Shown here in pieces: positions 1 through 7,888 of a stretch of 10,000 nt of DNA. A program made the translations under genes and the position numbers. The first letter of the stretch is position 1, and the number at the start of each line of letters is the position of its first letter. The notes under the pieces were generated by a model. The model worked only from the letters and a program-made list of their open reading frames with translations. It was not told where the DNA came from and did not search any database. This stretch comes from Acropora yongei (lineage: Eukaryota > Cnidaria > Anthozoa > Scleractinia > Acroporidae): the NCBI GenBank assembly GCA_014634225.1, contig BLFN01000951.1:2699476-2709475 (forward strand). Reading direction: 5' to 3'.

Positions 1-163
1 ACGTCGTCACAGTTTGACCTTAATAAGGGCAGCTGTGATCACTACGGAGAAAAACGAATATGGTAAACAACCGTTAACCATTATTCAGTAGCTGGAAAGA
101 AGTGATAAGAGATAAAAGTGAGAGTGGTAACAACGTGCGTACACCAGGGTTTTTGAATTTTCA

Positions 164-215
<52 letters not shown>

Positions 216-218
216 GTT

Positions 219-296
<78 letters not shown>

Positions 297-315
297 TAAA
301 CCATTTTCTTATTAA
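1..315 (+). mobile_element. Tail of a dispersed retroelement, possibly Penelope-like, with a 41-codon ORF
   Basis: A short ORF runs from the ATG at 190 to the TAA at 313-315. It begins MASAQVVETLVTNN and ends with TPGFKPFSY. The surrounding segment, which contains a 'ttgtcgaaacgttagt' stretch, resembles sequence I remember recurring many times in coral genomes near the 3' ends of Penelope-like or RTE-type retroelements. That family link is from memory and cannot be tested here. No reverse transcriptase or GIY-YIG motif is present, so at most a tail is retained. The sequence CAAGGTATGT at about 276 could also serve as a splice donor. The segment lies in the intron downstream of the minus-strand Ig exon, on the opposite strand. 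Confidence 0.4.
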
Positions 316-447
316 CGTGTGTACTGCTGAGTAAAAACGTCTTGCCCCTTTCTATTTATTACCCCCATTAAATATCTTTTATTTAGCCTTGTAAATCAGT
401 ATAGTACCCCTTTATAAATTGTAACAACAACTTCATACGACACTCAC

Positions 448-690
448 ATTGGACAACAATCTCGATATCTTCTGTAGCGGGGCTCCCAATACCATTATCA
501 GCTGTGCATCTGTACTTTCCTGTATCCTGCCTTCTAATTACAGTCAATGGCCTGGTGGCAGTACTGTTATCAGAGAGTCTGGTCCACCTAATGTTTGGTG
601 CTGGTACACCAGTAGCTACGCATTTTAGTGTTACGTTGCCTCCTTCAACTACAGTTTGGTTTCCAGAGATTTCAATGATGCTTGGTGGAA
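448..690 (-). CDS. I-set immunoglobulin exon (exon 3 of the Ig-receptor gene)
   Basis: This 243-nt exon is read from 690 down to 448. It follows a strong acceptor (tttgtttttgcag) and ends at the donor GTGAGT (447-442). Both borders are phase 1, the usual form for Ig exons. It supplies residues 154-234 of the gene model: a PPSI entry strand, Cys177 in VTLKC, Trp189 in IRW, the D209-T-G-K-Y-R-C215 F-strand motif and a G strand ending IVVQ. NQT, NVT and NST are possible N-glycosylation sites. The Cys-Cys spacing of 38 residues is short, so strands C'-D are minimal, as in compact I-set/C2-like domains. Joined to the previous exon it reads VSILVPPSI across the junction with no stop. The next exon must lie left of the window. 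The domain call is firm; the ligand and function are unknown. Confidence 0.87.
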
Positions 691-829
691 CTGCAAAAAC
701 AAATGAACTACCGATATGGCATCGCAATTCAAAAGCTCAGATCTTGTTAGCAAGCAAAGTTGCCGTACTTGCACAGTATATCCCTTGCTACAATTGTTAA
801 GTCTTTTTATTGGGCGTTTTTCTAATCCT

Positions 830-949
830 AAATAACAGTAATAGTAATAACAATAATATTGATAATAATAATAATATTAATAATAATAATAGTAATATTA
901 ATAATATCAATATTATTATTATTACTGGTAGTAATAAATTAATAACTAC
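830..949. repeat. AAT/ATT microsatellite with an orientation switch
   Basis: An imperfect (AAT)n tract runs to about 905. It then switches to (ATT)n with a short non-repeat centre, so the two halves are partly self-complementary and can fold back. The Leu/Ile-rich ORF read on the minus strand here is a product of the repeat, not a gene. Confidence 0.9.
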
Positions 950-959
950 TAAAGGAACA

Positions 960-1293
960 AAGTAGGAGATCAAAGGAACTACAAATAAGGGGCATGAGCA
1001 ACACATTTGATTTGCTTTGGCGTCCCCCTACATCACCAAATATAAAGTGCAACACCCGTAATGAAATGAATTAAGGATACAAGCAAGAGAGGATAAAGTG
1101 AGATCTGCTATAGGCTCCTTTTAAAAATGTGATTCAAATTAAAGGGAGAGAATTTATCCATAGGCTTGTGTTGCAATATGAGTGTCTCTGCAAGTTATCC
1201 ACAACATTTGTTTGGTTTCAGTTTATTCGATAAGTGATGTAATAATGGCCTTGATGATAGCGACAGCAACAGAATGTCATTGATAAGACATGT
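960..1293. other. Intronic sequence without recognisable features
   Basis: This is AT-rich sequence between the microsatellite and the first hairpin. I see no ORF of note, no clear repeat and no RNA gene. It may include decayed flanks of the neighbouring hairpin elements. Confidence 0.5.
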
Positions 1294-1454
1294 TAATAGG
1301 CTAGTTTCGAATTGTGCAGGAACAAAAGAACAGAGTCGAGGTTCAGGGGAATAATTAGTATTTTGTATTGTTCAAAACAAAGGAAAATGCAAATTATTCT
1401 CCTGAACCTCGACTCTGTTCTTTTGTTCCCGCACAATTCGAAACTAGCCTATTA
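1294..1454. mobile_element. Near-perfect 161-bp inverted repeat (fold-back MITE-like element)
   Basis: The left arm (1294-1364) and right arm (1384-1454) are 71 nt each and reverse-complementary at 67 positions. Only a 19-nt loop separates them. The outermost bases are TAATAGGCTAG on the left and CTAGCCTATTA on the right. There is no coding capacity, so this fits a non-autonomous fold-back element. A target-site duplication is not clear because the ends are themselves TA-rich. The plus-strand ORF overlapping the right arm is incidental. Because the element lies in an intron, the pre-mRNA could form a long dsRNA stem here. Confidence 0.88.
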
Positions 1455-1605
1455 GTAACTAAGGGTGTGGCCCAAAAGTGGCCCGTTCATGCATCAATTA
1501 TTGCCCTTCTTATATCTCGCGTCATCTTTGCCTTGTTCTCTATGATGCAATGTCATTAAAAGTCCTGATGTGCAAGGACAGGATGTTTAATTTCATTAAC
1601 CTTTC

Positions 1606-1727
1606 TATATAGACCTTATTCATAAATGGCGGCTGTTGTATTTTTGTTTTGTTATTGTGCAAATTAGCCTACCAAGCCTCACATTAGAGCAAGAATTCTT
1701 TTCAAGTTAGCATATGACAATGAGGCT

Positions 1728-1758
<31 letters not shown>

Positions 1759-1796
1759 TAATGAATTGGCAGCCATTTATGAATAAGGTCTATATA
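1606..1796. mobile_element. Second imperfect fold-back element, related to the one at 1294-1454
   Basis: The outer arms 1606-1630 and 1772-1796 share a 25-nt inverted match (TATATAGACC... outermost). The inner arms, about 1656-1682 and 1720-1746, share another inverted match centred on GCAAATTAGCCTACC. Between them is a diverged stretch still alignable in part as (A)CAAAA-rich sequence. The inner module TAGGCTAATTTGCAC...GGACAAAAGAA resembles TAGGCTAGTTT...GGAACAAAAGAA in the neighbouring element. There is no coding capacity. Confidence 0.82.
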
Positions 1797-2151
1797 TATT
1801 TGCGGATGTCTAGTACAAAAATAGCTGGTACACTTACAGTATTGTTTTCACGACATTACTGTGAACTTGCGTTTTTTGCCTTGTTTTCGTTTTGTTTTTG
1901 TTTTTTTCTTATTTCATGTGCCCCCTATTTTTGAGACAATATTGTTTAAAAACTTTTCCAAGGAGAGAAAAGCCAGGCAGTTTTAAATTTCTTTTGGATG
2001 CAGTTTTTAGTTTTTACTGAAATGTGAGGAACTCCTCTACATGCAAACCTGTATTCTGACCTTCTACAACATTTAATACATGCACGTAACCCGATTTTTT
2101 TGTTTCCTAACTGAATAACCCTTTTTTCACTCCGTACCTGTTTGGCCTCCC

Positions 2152-2664
2152 ATGTCCTTAGATCATCCCTATAACTTTTACGAGATTACTAAGCGCAAGC
2201 TAACAAAAAAAAATTTCCGCCTCTTTAGAACCAACCACGAAAAAGCAGTCAGTCCGCAAATTTTTCTTTCACCTGCAGGCTATACGTATTTTATTACTTT
2301 TATTTATGGCTCATACCGGTGCATTTTTTCTCTACTCTCAACAGGAGTTAGCAGATCTGTACCTGATCTTATTATAAGCGTCGTAGATTATTACAACGAA
2401 TTGCGCATTTCAAACCATCCACTGACTATATTCCTTGGTAGTCTATTCTTATCGCATACGTATGTAAACGAGGATGTTATCTTATTTGGAAAGAAACAAC
2501 GAGAACAAAACAATACTTCTCATGCAACAACACACGGCATGAATGGACCAAAAGAGACCTTTCGGTCAAAAGTGCAAGTTAACAATGTCTTGTACACGCT
2601 GGGTATATGTAGGTCTCCAGGAAATGAGTTCATAATGAAAAACGGATATGTTGGACTGCGATGA
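2152..2664 (+). other. Unrecognised 170-codon open reading frame
   Basis: This frame has an ATG at 2152 and a TGA at 2662-2664, and is the longest uninterrupted frame in the window. The protein begins MSLDHPYNFYEITKRK. It has a hydrophobic, aromatic-rich middle, with YTYFITF at about residue 45, but no clear signal peptide, membrane span or catalytic motif that I recognise. It lies inside the large intron on the opposite strand to the host gene and ends where the tRNA-like repeat begins. An ORF this long is uncommon but possible by chance in AT-rich DNA. It could be a chance frame, part of an unknown element or a nested gene. I do not assign a function. Confidence 0.2.
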
Positions 2665-2690
2665 TCACTCTTCACTTTCATTGCGCTATC

Positions 2691-2748
<58 letters not shown>

Positions 2749-2830
2749 GCAATTTCAATTGCAAATCGGAAAATTTATTGCGATGAACACAAAGTATGAA
2801 TTTCATATACATTTCACAATTATGTCCTTG
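2664..2830 (+). repeat. tRNA-like B-box repeat (5'-truncated SINE-like element)
   Basis: The sequence at about 2690-2723 reads as the 3' half of a tRNA: a variable region, then GGGTTCGAATCCC at 2702-2714, a good T-arm and B box. The 5' half, with the A box and D arm, is missing. A short hairpin follows (2718-2727 pairing with 2734-2742, GAAGCC(C)TGA against TCAGGCTTC). Downstream is an AT-rich tail with a 'tttcatatacatttcaca' segment. This fits a dispersed tRNA-derived element that I recall as common in corals, rather than a functional tRNA. Confidence 0.6.
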
Positions 2831-3861
2831 TTGCCGCACAATTGACACTCATTCGATCAGTTTTCGTTTTTTAGCATATGTATACTGATATCGCTTGGAA
2901 TTCTTTGAAATTCTGTCACATTTTTTCTCTACTACTACCTGTTAAAAGCGTGCTCGTGAAATGAAACCGTCCGCCAAATCGTACATGCATTTCAGTGAAA
3001 AACTGACAATGCGTTAAAAATAAAAAAAAAATTGAAAATTAAAAAAAAAATTAAAAAGGAAAAAAAAAACGTATTTTAAACAGTTACAAAAATAATTCTC
3101 GATACCTTTCGCATTTCGGTGGAGTAGATTTCTTGTACCTAAAATATTAACTTGTCGTGTGAATAACGATCTATTTTGACAGAAAGCTGAACATACTTAG
3201 TATGGTATTAATTTCAGTTTTGAAATCGATATAGAAACTGAGTTACTTACATAAACCAGTATTAATTAAAACGTGTTTGAATTGAGTAATATATAGTTCA
3301 CTTGCGGATTTTTGCCCTCAAATACGATTTTCAGTCACTTTTAATACTTCTTCGCGAATTGTAAAGCTTTTCAAGCTACAAGCCGAAAATTAGGCAGTTC
3401 GACGATTCGACATGAATGATTAGCTTCAGTATACTTTAGCGTCAAATTTAGCGTCTTTTGGCTCGTTCAAGCTAAAAACATTTCTAACATTTTTGGAGGC
3501 AAGCGTTCCGCGTTCGAGCATAAAACTTTAGATAGAAAATGAATAATAGCAATATTTGAAAAATACGAAGTAAAAAAGTTTAGAATTCATCTTAAGACCT
3601 CACTGTTGCTTGCTTCTCTCAGCAAATTTTGGACAGTTTGTCAAACCGAAAACCGCACTTTAACCGCTTTTCAAATGCTCGCAAATTTCTAAAAAAATTA
3701 GATTGGTTAGAACCTGTGAACATGATTTTTGAAAATAATCCACTGAAGGGTATCTTTTGGCAAAAAATGAACTATCCGCTAAAATGGTCCTTGACGGACG
3801 ATTCTCGATTCTTACAGGCAGCCATTCTTAATTGTCTGAAAGGTCGAAGACCTAGAGAATG
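2831..3861. other. AT-rich intronic DNA including an A-rich tract
   Basis: An A-rich tract lies at about 3015-3069, with runs of 9-10 A interrupted by TTGAAAATT-like spacers. Otherwise I see no gene. A 77-codon frame ending at 3862 has no recognisable domain and is probably chance. Confidence 0.5.
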
Positions 3862-4290
3862 ACCCCTGTCAGGGGTTAACCACTAGATTAGCCTTTTCTA
3901 TTTGGATGATCTGAAATCATTTTTTATTTTGTTGCTGCAATTTTCCTTTTATTCCTATGTCGTACTGTGTTTAGATGACTATGTAAATTTAACTTTTATG
4001 TTATGTAAAACTGGTCTGGGTTAATAAATGGTATTTGCATAATATGTGCGATACGAAGTTTAGCATATATTTGCATTCTGTGCGTTCGGAATCCGTGCAT
4101 GTGCAGGTAGTAATGTATCCCTTGTAGTTTTCAGTGGTAGGCATATTTAAGCATGTGTTTGGTATGAGTTTTTTCTCTCGGCGTGTTACCAGCGCTGTTT
4201 CATTTTGTTTCTCTATTCATGTTTCTGTCGTTTTCTATGTTTCACTTAGAAGGATATCGGGTCAGATAGAATGATCAGCCTGTTAGTCGC

Positions 4291-4515
4291 ATGCTTATCC
4301 ATTTTGAGAGTCAACAGAGTTCTACATTCAGAGAGCTTAAACCTATTTTCTATGTTATTAAGGCGCATGTTGCGTTATCTAATATGATTATCCCTGATCC
4401 TGGCCAAAAGGTCTTTTATCACGGCAAGCCCTCGGTTTTCTTTAATTGCCCAAAATTCGGCATACCAGCCTTATGCATATATTTCAGGTTAGCATCCCAG
4501 CCGGTCTGTTTTTGA
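4291..4515 (+). pseudogene. RNase H-like remnant of a DIRS-type retroelement
   Basis: The frame reads SQQSSTFRELKPIFYVIKAH near its start. This matches the helix around the E-x-SSTFRELKAI-x-x-VL motif of RNase H domains in DIRS-like retroelements as I know them. About 30 residues later, KVF...PSVFF and then IPALCIYFRLASQ fall where the conserved F-T-D-N-Q...VPALQ...IF segment is expected, but the Asp-Asn of that motif is lost (F-Y-H-G here). The fragment stops at 4513-4515. It lies on the same strand, about 400 bp upstream of a tyrosine recombinase remnant, in the order expected for DIRS/Ngaro elements. The match is by eye and degraded. Confidence 0.45.
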
Positions 4516-4911
4516 TTGTTTGTTTGTTTTTGTATTTGCCTTTGCTTTGCTTTAGACTTTGCTTGCATTGTTCAGCATTTGCCTGTGGCTAACTGAAGGA
4601 CCTGTGTGTGGCATGCGTTTACTGCGGCTACCGGGCGACGTGTTTGTGTAAGTTGCTCCACTCATGCGGGTTTTGAGCGTGGTCTTATTTGTATACCGCG
4701 TTTTGGCACTTGAAGTGCGGTGCTGGTTTTACCGGTATGAGGTTGCCTACTTTAGGCGGATATATTTGAGAAGGTGTATTGTTTGTTGATAGCTGCGCCT
4801 GTCTGGATTTTATTTTTATCTTTGCGATTTTGTGCATTGTTTGTTTGCTGCTATATTCGCTCGATAGCCTTTATTTTGGTTTCTGTTTTTATTTTCATGA
4901 GATCTGATTGA
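4516..4911 (+). other. Non-coding gap between the RNase H-like and recombinase remnants
   Basis: This stretch is T- and G-rich on the plus strand, and all three frames carry several stops. I found no reverse transcriptase, methyltransferase or other domain signature. If the flanking remnants belong to one element, this is its decayed or deleted linker. Confidence 0.4.
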
Positions 4912-5641
4912 CATTGTGTTAGATTTAAGCGCATCAAACACAGCCTACGAGTACACCAACCTACCATTTACCCCTTGGTGATAGGCGTTGTCGAGGGTAC
5001 TCGAAGGAGGCTAGCGAAACCCGTCCAGCCCAAGCACCCGTTGAAGCATGACTCTATTGCTGAGATTACCTTAACCTTGGACTCAGCATCTTTAGCAGAT
5101 ATTCGCTTTTTGCTTATTCTTTTGGTGGGGTATGCAGGTGTTATTCGCATTAGTGAAGTCTTGAGCATTAGAGTGCGGGATGTTTCAATTTTGATTTTAT
5201 AAAGGTTTATCTGATTGTGCGTAAGAAGGATCAGGACAGGGACGGGCACGTTTCGGGAATTGCTAATTAGTCTCGGAAACCTACCTGTCCGTTGTGGATA
5301 ACAGAAAGAATATTGTCTCTGCTGCCTGATTCCAGTGATTCTAGCTATCCTATTGTTCGCAGAAGTGTTTATTCTAGGCATTCTAGGGAGCGATTTCATG
5401 AGTATAAGTTATTCCACAACTTATGCTAGTTTTTAGTCCTACATTTCGGCCTTTGTTTCTGATACAAGTCTTGTATGTCACACATAGTGTTAGGATTGAC
5501 GGGGCTAACGATCCAGGATTCAGATCCCTTGATTCCTCAAAGAACGACAGGCACATTGGTTGGAAGAATCCAAAGTCTAAGCTTCGTTATCTTGGGGCTA
5601 TGCCGGAACAGCTTATTGGGGTTACTCGATCTATGAACATT
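4912..5641 (+). pseudogene. Decayed tyrosine recombinase (DIRS/Ngaro-type element integrase)
   Basis: Tyrosine recombinases of this group integrate DIRS-like retroelements by site-specific strand exchange. The remnant is spread over three frames. The first part (4912-5202) contains EGTRRRLAKPVQPK and then GYAGVIRISEVLSIRVRDV, with the first catalytic Arg at 5146-5148. After the TAA at 5200-5202 the match shifts frame (5202-5429) through VRKKDQDRDGHVSG and RKPTCPLWITERILSLLP, interrupted by a TAG at 5268-5270. The third part (5423-5641) has H-S-V-R (His 5483, Arg 5492), R-H-I-G-W (His 5552, Trp 5561) and a Tyr at 5588-5590 in KLRYL, ending at RSMNI. So R, HxxR, HxxW and Y all survive, but two frame changes and a stop rule out a functional protein. 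The remnant lies antisense inside the Ig gene's intron. A Crypton origin is the main alternative. Confidence 0.82.
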
Positions 5642-5950
5642 ACGTTCGTTATTAGGGGCACAGTAGGAGGGCCAGGGAGCCGTAGCCTATTTTGGTTTCT
5701 ACCGAGATGTCCTGCGCTGATCTTGGTGAGGTTTTTTTTCTGGCCTCTGAGTGTCCCCTGCGGGGGATACGTGGTCGGCGTGCCCTGCATTTCTCGAGCT
5801 GAGGTATCTAACTCCCGGGGAGTGTTGTGTTTGTCTATTTTGAGTCCGTAATAAAGACAGTGCTGGTTACCGCGGCACACTACAATATTCTCGATATCGT
5901 TGTTGTATTTTGTTGTTTCTATGTACGGTAAATAGCACAAAAATCACACT
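5642..5950 (+). other. Probable 3' non-coding part of the retroelement
   Basis: This stretch is more GC-rich than its surroundings. It carries a short palindrome, TCCCCTGCGGGGGA, at 5754-5767 and a polyadenylation-type AATAAA at 5850-5855. Its position just after the recombinase C-terminus suggests it is the element's 3' region. No terminal repeat partner could be shown. Confidence 0.35.
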
Positions 5951-5970
5951 ATATCATATCATATCATATG
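5951..5970. repeat. (ATATC)4 microsatellite
   Basis: Four near-perfect ATATC units, the last ending ATATG, lie close to the apparent right end of the retroelement remnant. Confidence 0.9.
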
Positions 5971-6629
5971 CTGCGAACAAAATTTAAAAGCGAACAGATT
6001 CGTGACTAAAAAATTTTAGTTATATTCGCAGAACCAATGTACTTTCAATATTTTCCTTGTAGTTAGATAATTAGCCTTATTGCAAAGTGATTACCTCACC
6101 AGCACTGTAAAACACGGCCAGTCTTTCTCTCATACGGCCACAGTAATTTAGCAATTTCAAAAGACTCCCTCACTAGAGCTCCTCGTTAAATTAAAGGTCA
6201 CATACCGCGGTCCGTGGTCCCGTTGTGTGTGACTAATCGTTGGATAAAAGAACGAGGCATACATACACAACTTCTTCTCGTGTCCGTTTTTTCTTACTCA
6301 TCCCATTCACGTTCAGCGTTGCTTTTAAATGTCTTACAACTATGCCTCCGAAAGCTAAACGCTCTCCCTCCCACCCTACATGGCCTTGACTGTATATTTT
6401 ATAATAACCGTATTACAAACATATGTGATCGTTCAAAAAAGCACAAAAATGCTGCCTCTGTGAATGGTTCTGGATTCATTTAACGACATGGCCGGTATTT
6501 CATCTAAGGAATGCATAACCCCAACCCACCAAAAAAAAAAACAAAACAGTGAATAACTATCAATAAAGAAGTAATAGCCAGTTATTGATAACAGTTTAAC
6601 TTCTTTCTATAGAGCGTTGCCAGACTTAC
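5971..6629. other. Intronic sequence, mostly featureless
   Basis: I see no supported gene here. There is a short poly-A run at about 6530-6541, and a small hairpin from TATCAATAA pairing with TTATTGATA at about 6558-6593. An ATG at 6342 opens a 15-codon frame (MPPKAKRSPSHPTWP) of possible gag-start flavour. The 89-codon frame at 6214-6483 matches nothing I know. Confidence 0.4.
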
Positions 6630-7016
6630 CTAGTATAGAAACGTGAATTGTTCTACTCCAAGTTCCTAAAGAGCCTCCAATAGTTCTCACATCACAGCGA
6701 TATTCTCCCCTGTCAACAGCACTTACATTGAATAAAATCAACGTCAGCTTATTGGGAACCCAAGTTGCATTCAAACGACTAACGAACTTTGGTTCGACTG
6801 ATAATGCCTGCTGGCTTTGCAAGTAAGTCACCATCGTCGAGGCACCATATTTCATCGATACAATAAACAAGCTCAAGTCTGCGGTAAGGCTGAAGTTACA
6901 ACTCAGTTCTTGATTGGGAAGCCCTATGATCAGACTTTTATAAGCTGCAGAAATGACCAAAGAGTCGGTTACTGTCTCAATTGGAGTAGGCTCGAACCAA
7001 GTGATGCTGCCACCAT
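6630..7016 (-). CDS. V-set-like immunoglobulin exon (exon 2 of the Ig-receptor gene)
   Basis: This 387-nt exon is read from 7016 down to 6630, after the acceptor tgtttatgtttag and before the donor GTAAGT (6629-6624). Both borders are phase 1. It encodes residues 25-153 of the model. Cys64 (ELSCNF) and Cys132 (D126-R-G-E-Y-R-C132) are 68 residues apart, the length of a V-set domain, and a TWSRTIHVSIL G strand follows. NFS, NAT and NVS are possible N-glycosylation sites. The core Trp normally found 12-15 residues after the first Cys is absent (the region reads FIVSMKYG). It begins right after the signal-peptide exon, so this is the membrane-distal domain. Such N-terminal V-type domains usually make receptor contacts; that role is inferred here. 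Confidence 0.85.
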
Positions 7017-7888
7017 CTAAAACATAAACAGTACAGCGAAGAATTCATTTATACCGGACTAAGTAATTATAACGAGTCAACAAACAGGGGTGGACTTCCT
7101 TAGCGAAGAACAGGATTATTCCCTTTCAGGTTGCCACTCAACACTAAGTTGCTTGACCTACCAAACTGGCATAGAATGCACAAACAACTTTCTCATCATA
7201 GCTCCGCACAGAGCAATTTTTTTATTCTGCAATCGATTTGTGAAATATCTACAAATAGAAACAATTTGTTCATAAGTTCCATTTTCAACTATTTAGTGAC
7301 ACTTCTGCTCACGAGTAGTCAATAAGTGTGACCGTTCGCAATTTTAATTTTTATTGTCTTTAAAAAGACAATTGTAGATCATATTCTGATATGCTAATGA
7401 CCTTTAAATGATCAATAAACACAGATTACTTAACATTTTTGAGGCGGAAGTCACTCTCAGAGCTTCAGCACTGCATTTAAATAATCCAGATATTAAATGA
7501 TCATAGCCCATCTTTTCTGTGATCGTAACTTTGCAACTTATTTCAGGGCTTCTTCTCAAACCCAAAGCCAATCATCAATAAGAAATTTATTCCTTTCATA
7601 CTTGAGTGACCGCCGTACTCTCGTTATGTCCTTCGTAGTTAACTTTATTACTCAATGGTTTACTTCGCTAGCGCTTCTAAAAAAACAGATTCAGTTTAAA
7701 TTCAATTATGAACAAAGTTGTTTAGACGCAAAATGACTTCTATTTCCTTGTTAGTTAGATGAAGAGATGCGTTTCAGCAGGGTGTTCGAATGATCGAGAC
7801 GACAAAGCAATAATTAACTTAGCTTGCACAAAAGAGACAACAAATGACAGCTGAAAAAGTAGTGGTAACAGTTATGAACTATACATAC
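7017..7888 (-). other. First intron of the Ig-receptor gene
   Basis: This 872-bp intron runs from the donor GTATGT (7888-7883) to the acceptor TTAG (7020-7017) on the minus strand. I see no host exon in it on the minus strand. A short hairpin, ATTGTCTT pairing with AAGACAAT, lies at about 7354-7373. A short THAP-like frame on the plus strand at 7759 is described under findings. The other short plus-strand frames here show no domain. Confidence 0.7.

Larger units (their letters stand above)
691..6629 (-). other. Large intron of the Ig-receptor gene, filled with repeats
   Basis: The intron spans 5,939 bp from the donor GTAAGT (6629-6624) to the acceptor CAG (693-691) on the minus strand. Its ends are set by two Ig exons of matching phase. 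It contains a microsatellite, two hairpin elements, a tRNA-like repeat and a decayed DIRS-like retroelement, each listed separately. I see no convincing extra host exon inside it. However, phase 1-1 Ig exons can be skipped or added without breaking frame, so a divergent exon cannot be excluded. Confidence 0.75.

Noticed and set aside
504..800. 98-codon plus-strand ORF
   Set aside because: It is antisense to the I-set Ig exon, which has splice sites, phase and domain residues.
797..1006. Leu/Ile-rich 69-codon minus-strand ORF resembling a membrane protein
   Set aside because: Its hydrophobic core is translated from the AAT/ATT microsatellite.
2680..2723. Functional tRNA gene
   Set aside because: Only the T-arm half is present; no D arm, A box or intact acceptor stem could be found.
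3629..3862. 77-codon plus-strand ORF
   Set aside because: It has no domain and no splice support, and its length is within what AT-rich DNA yields by chance.
3888..4014. FYLDDL motif in a plus-strand frame, resembling the YxDD box of reverse transcriptases
   Set aside because: The residues that follow do not match any reverse transcriptase I know, no other RT motif precedes it, and the frame closes soon after. The short match is probably chance.
4968..5399. 143-codon minus-strand ORF
   Set aside because: It lies wholly over the plus-strand recombinase remnant, which carries the recognisable motifs. The minus frame has no domain.
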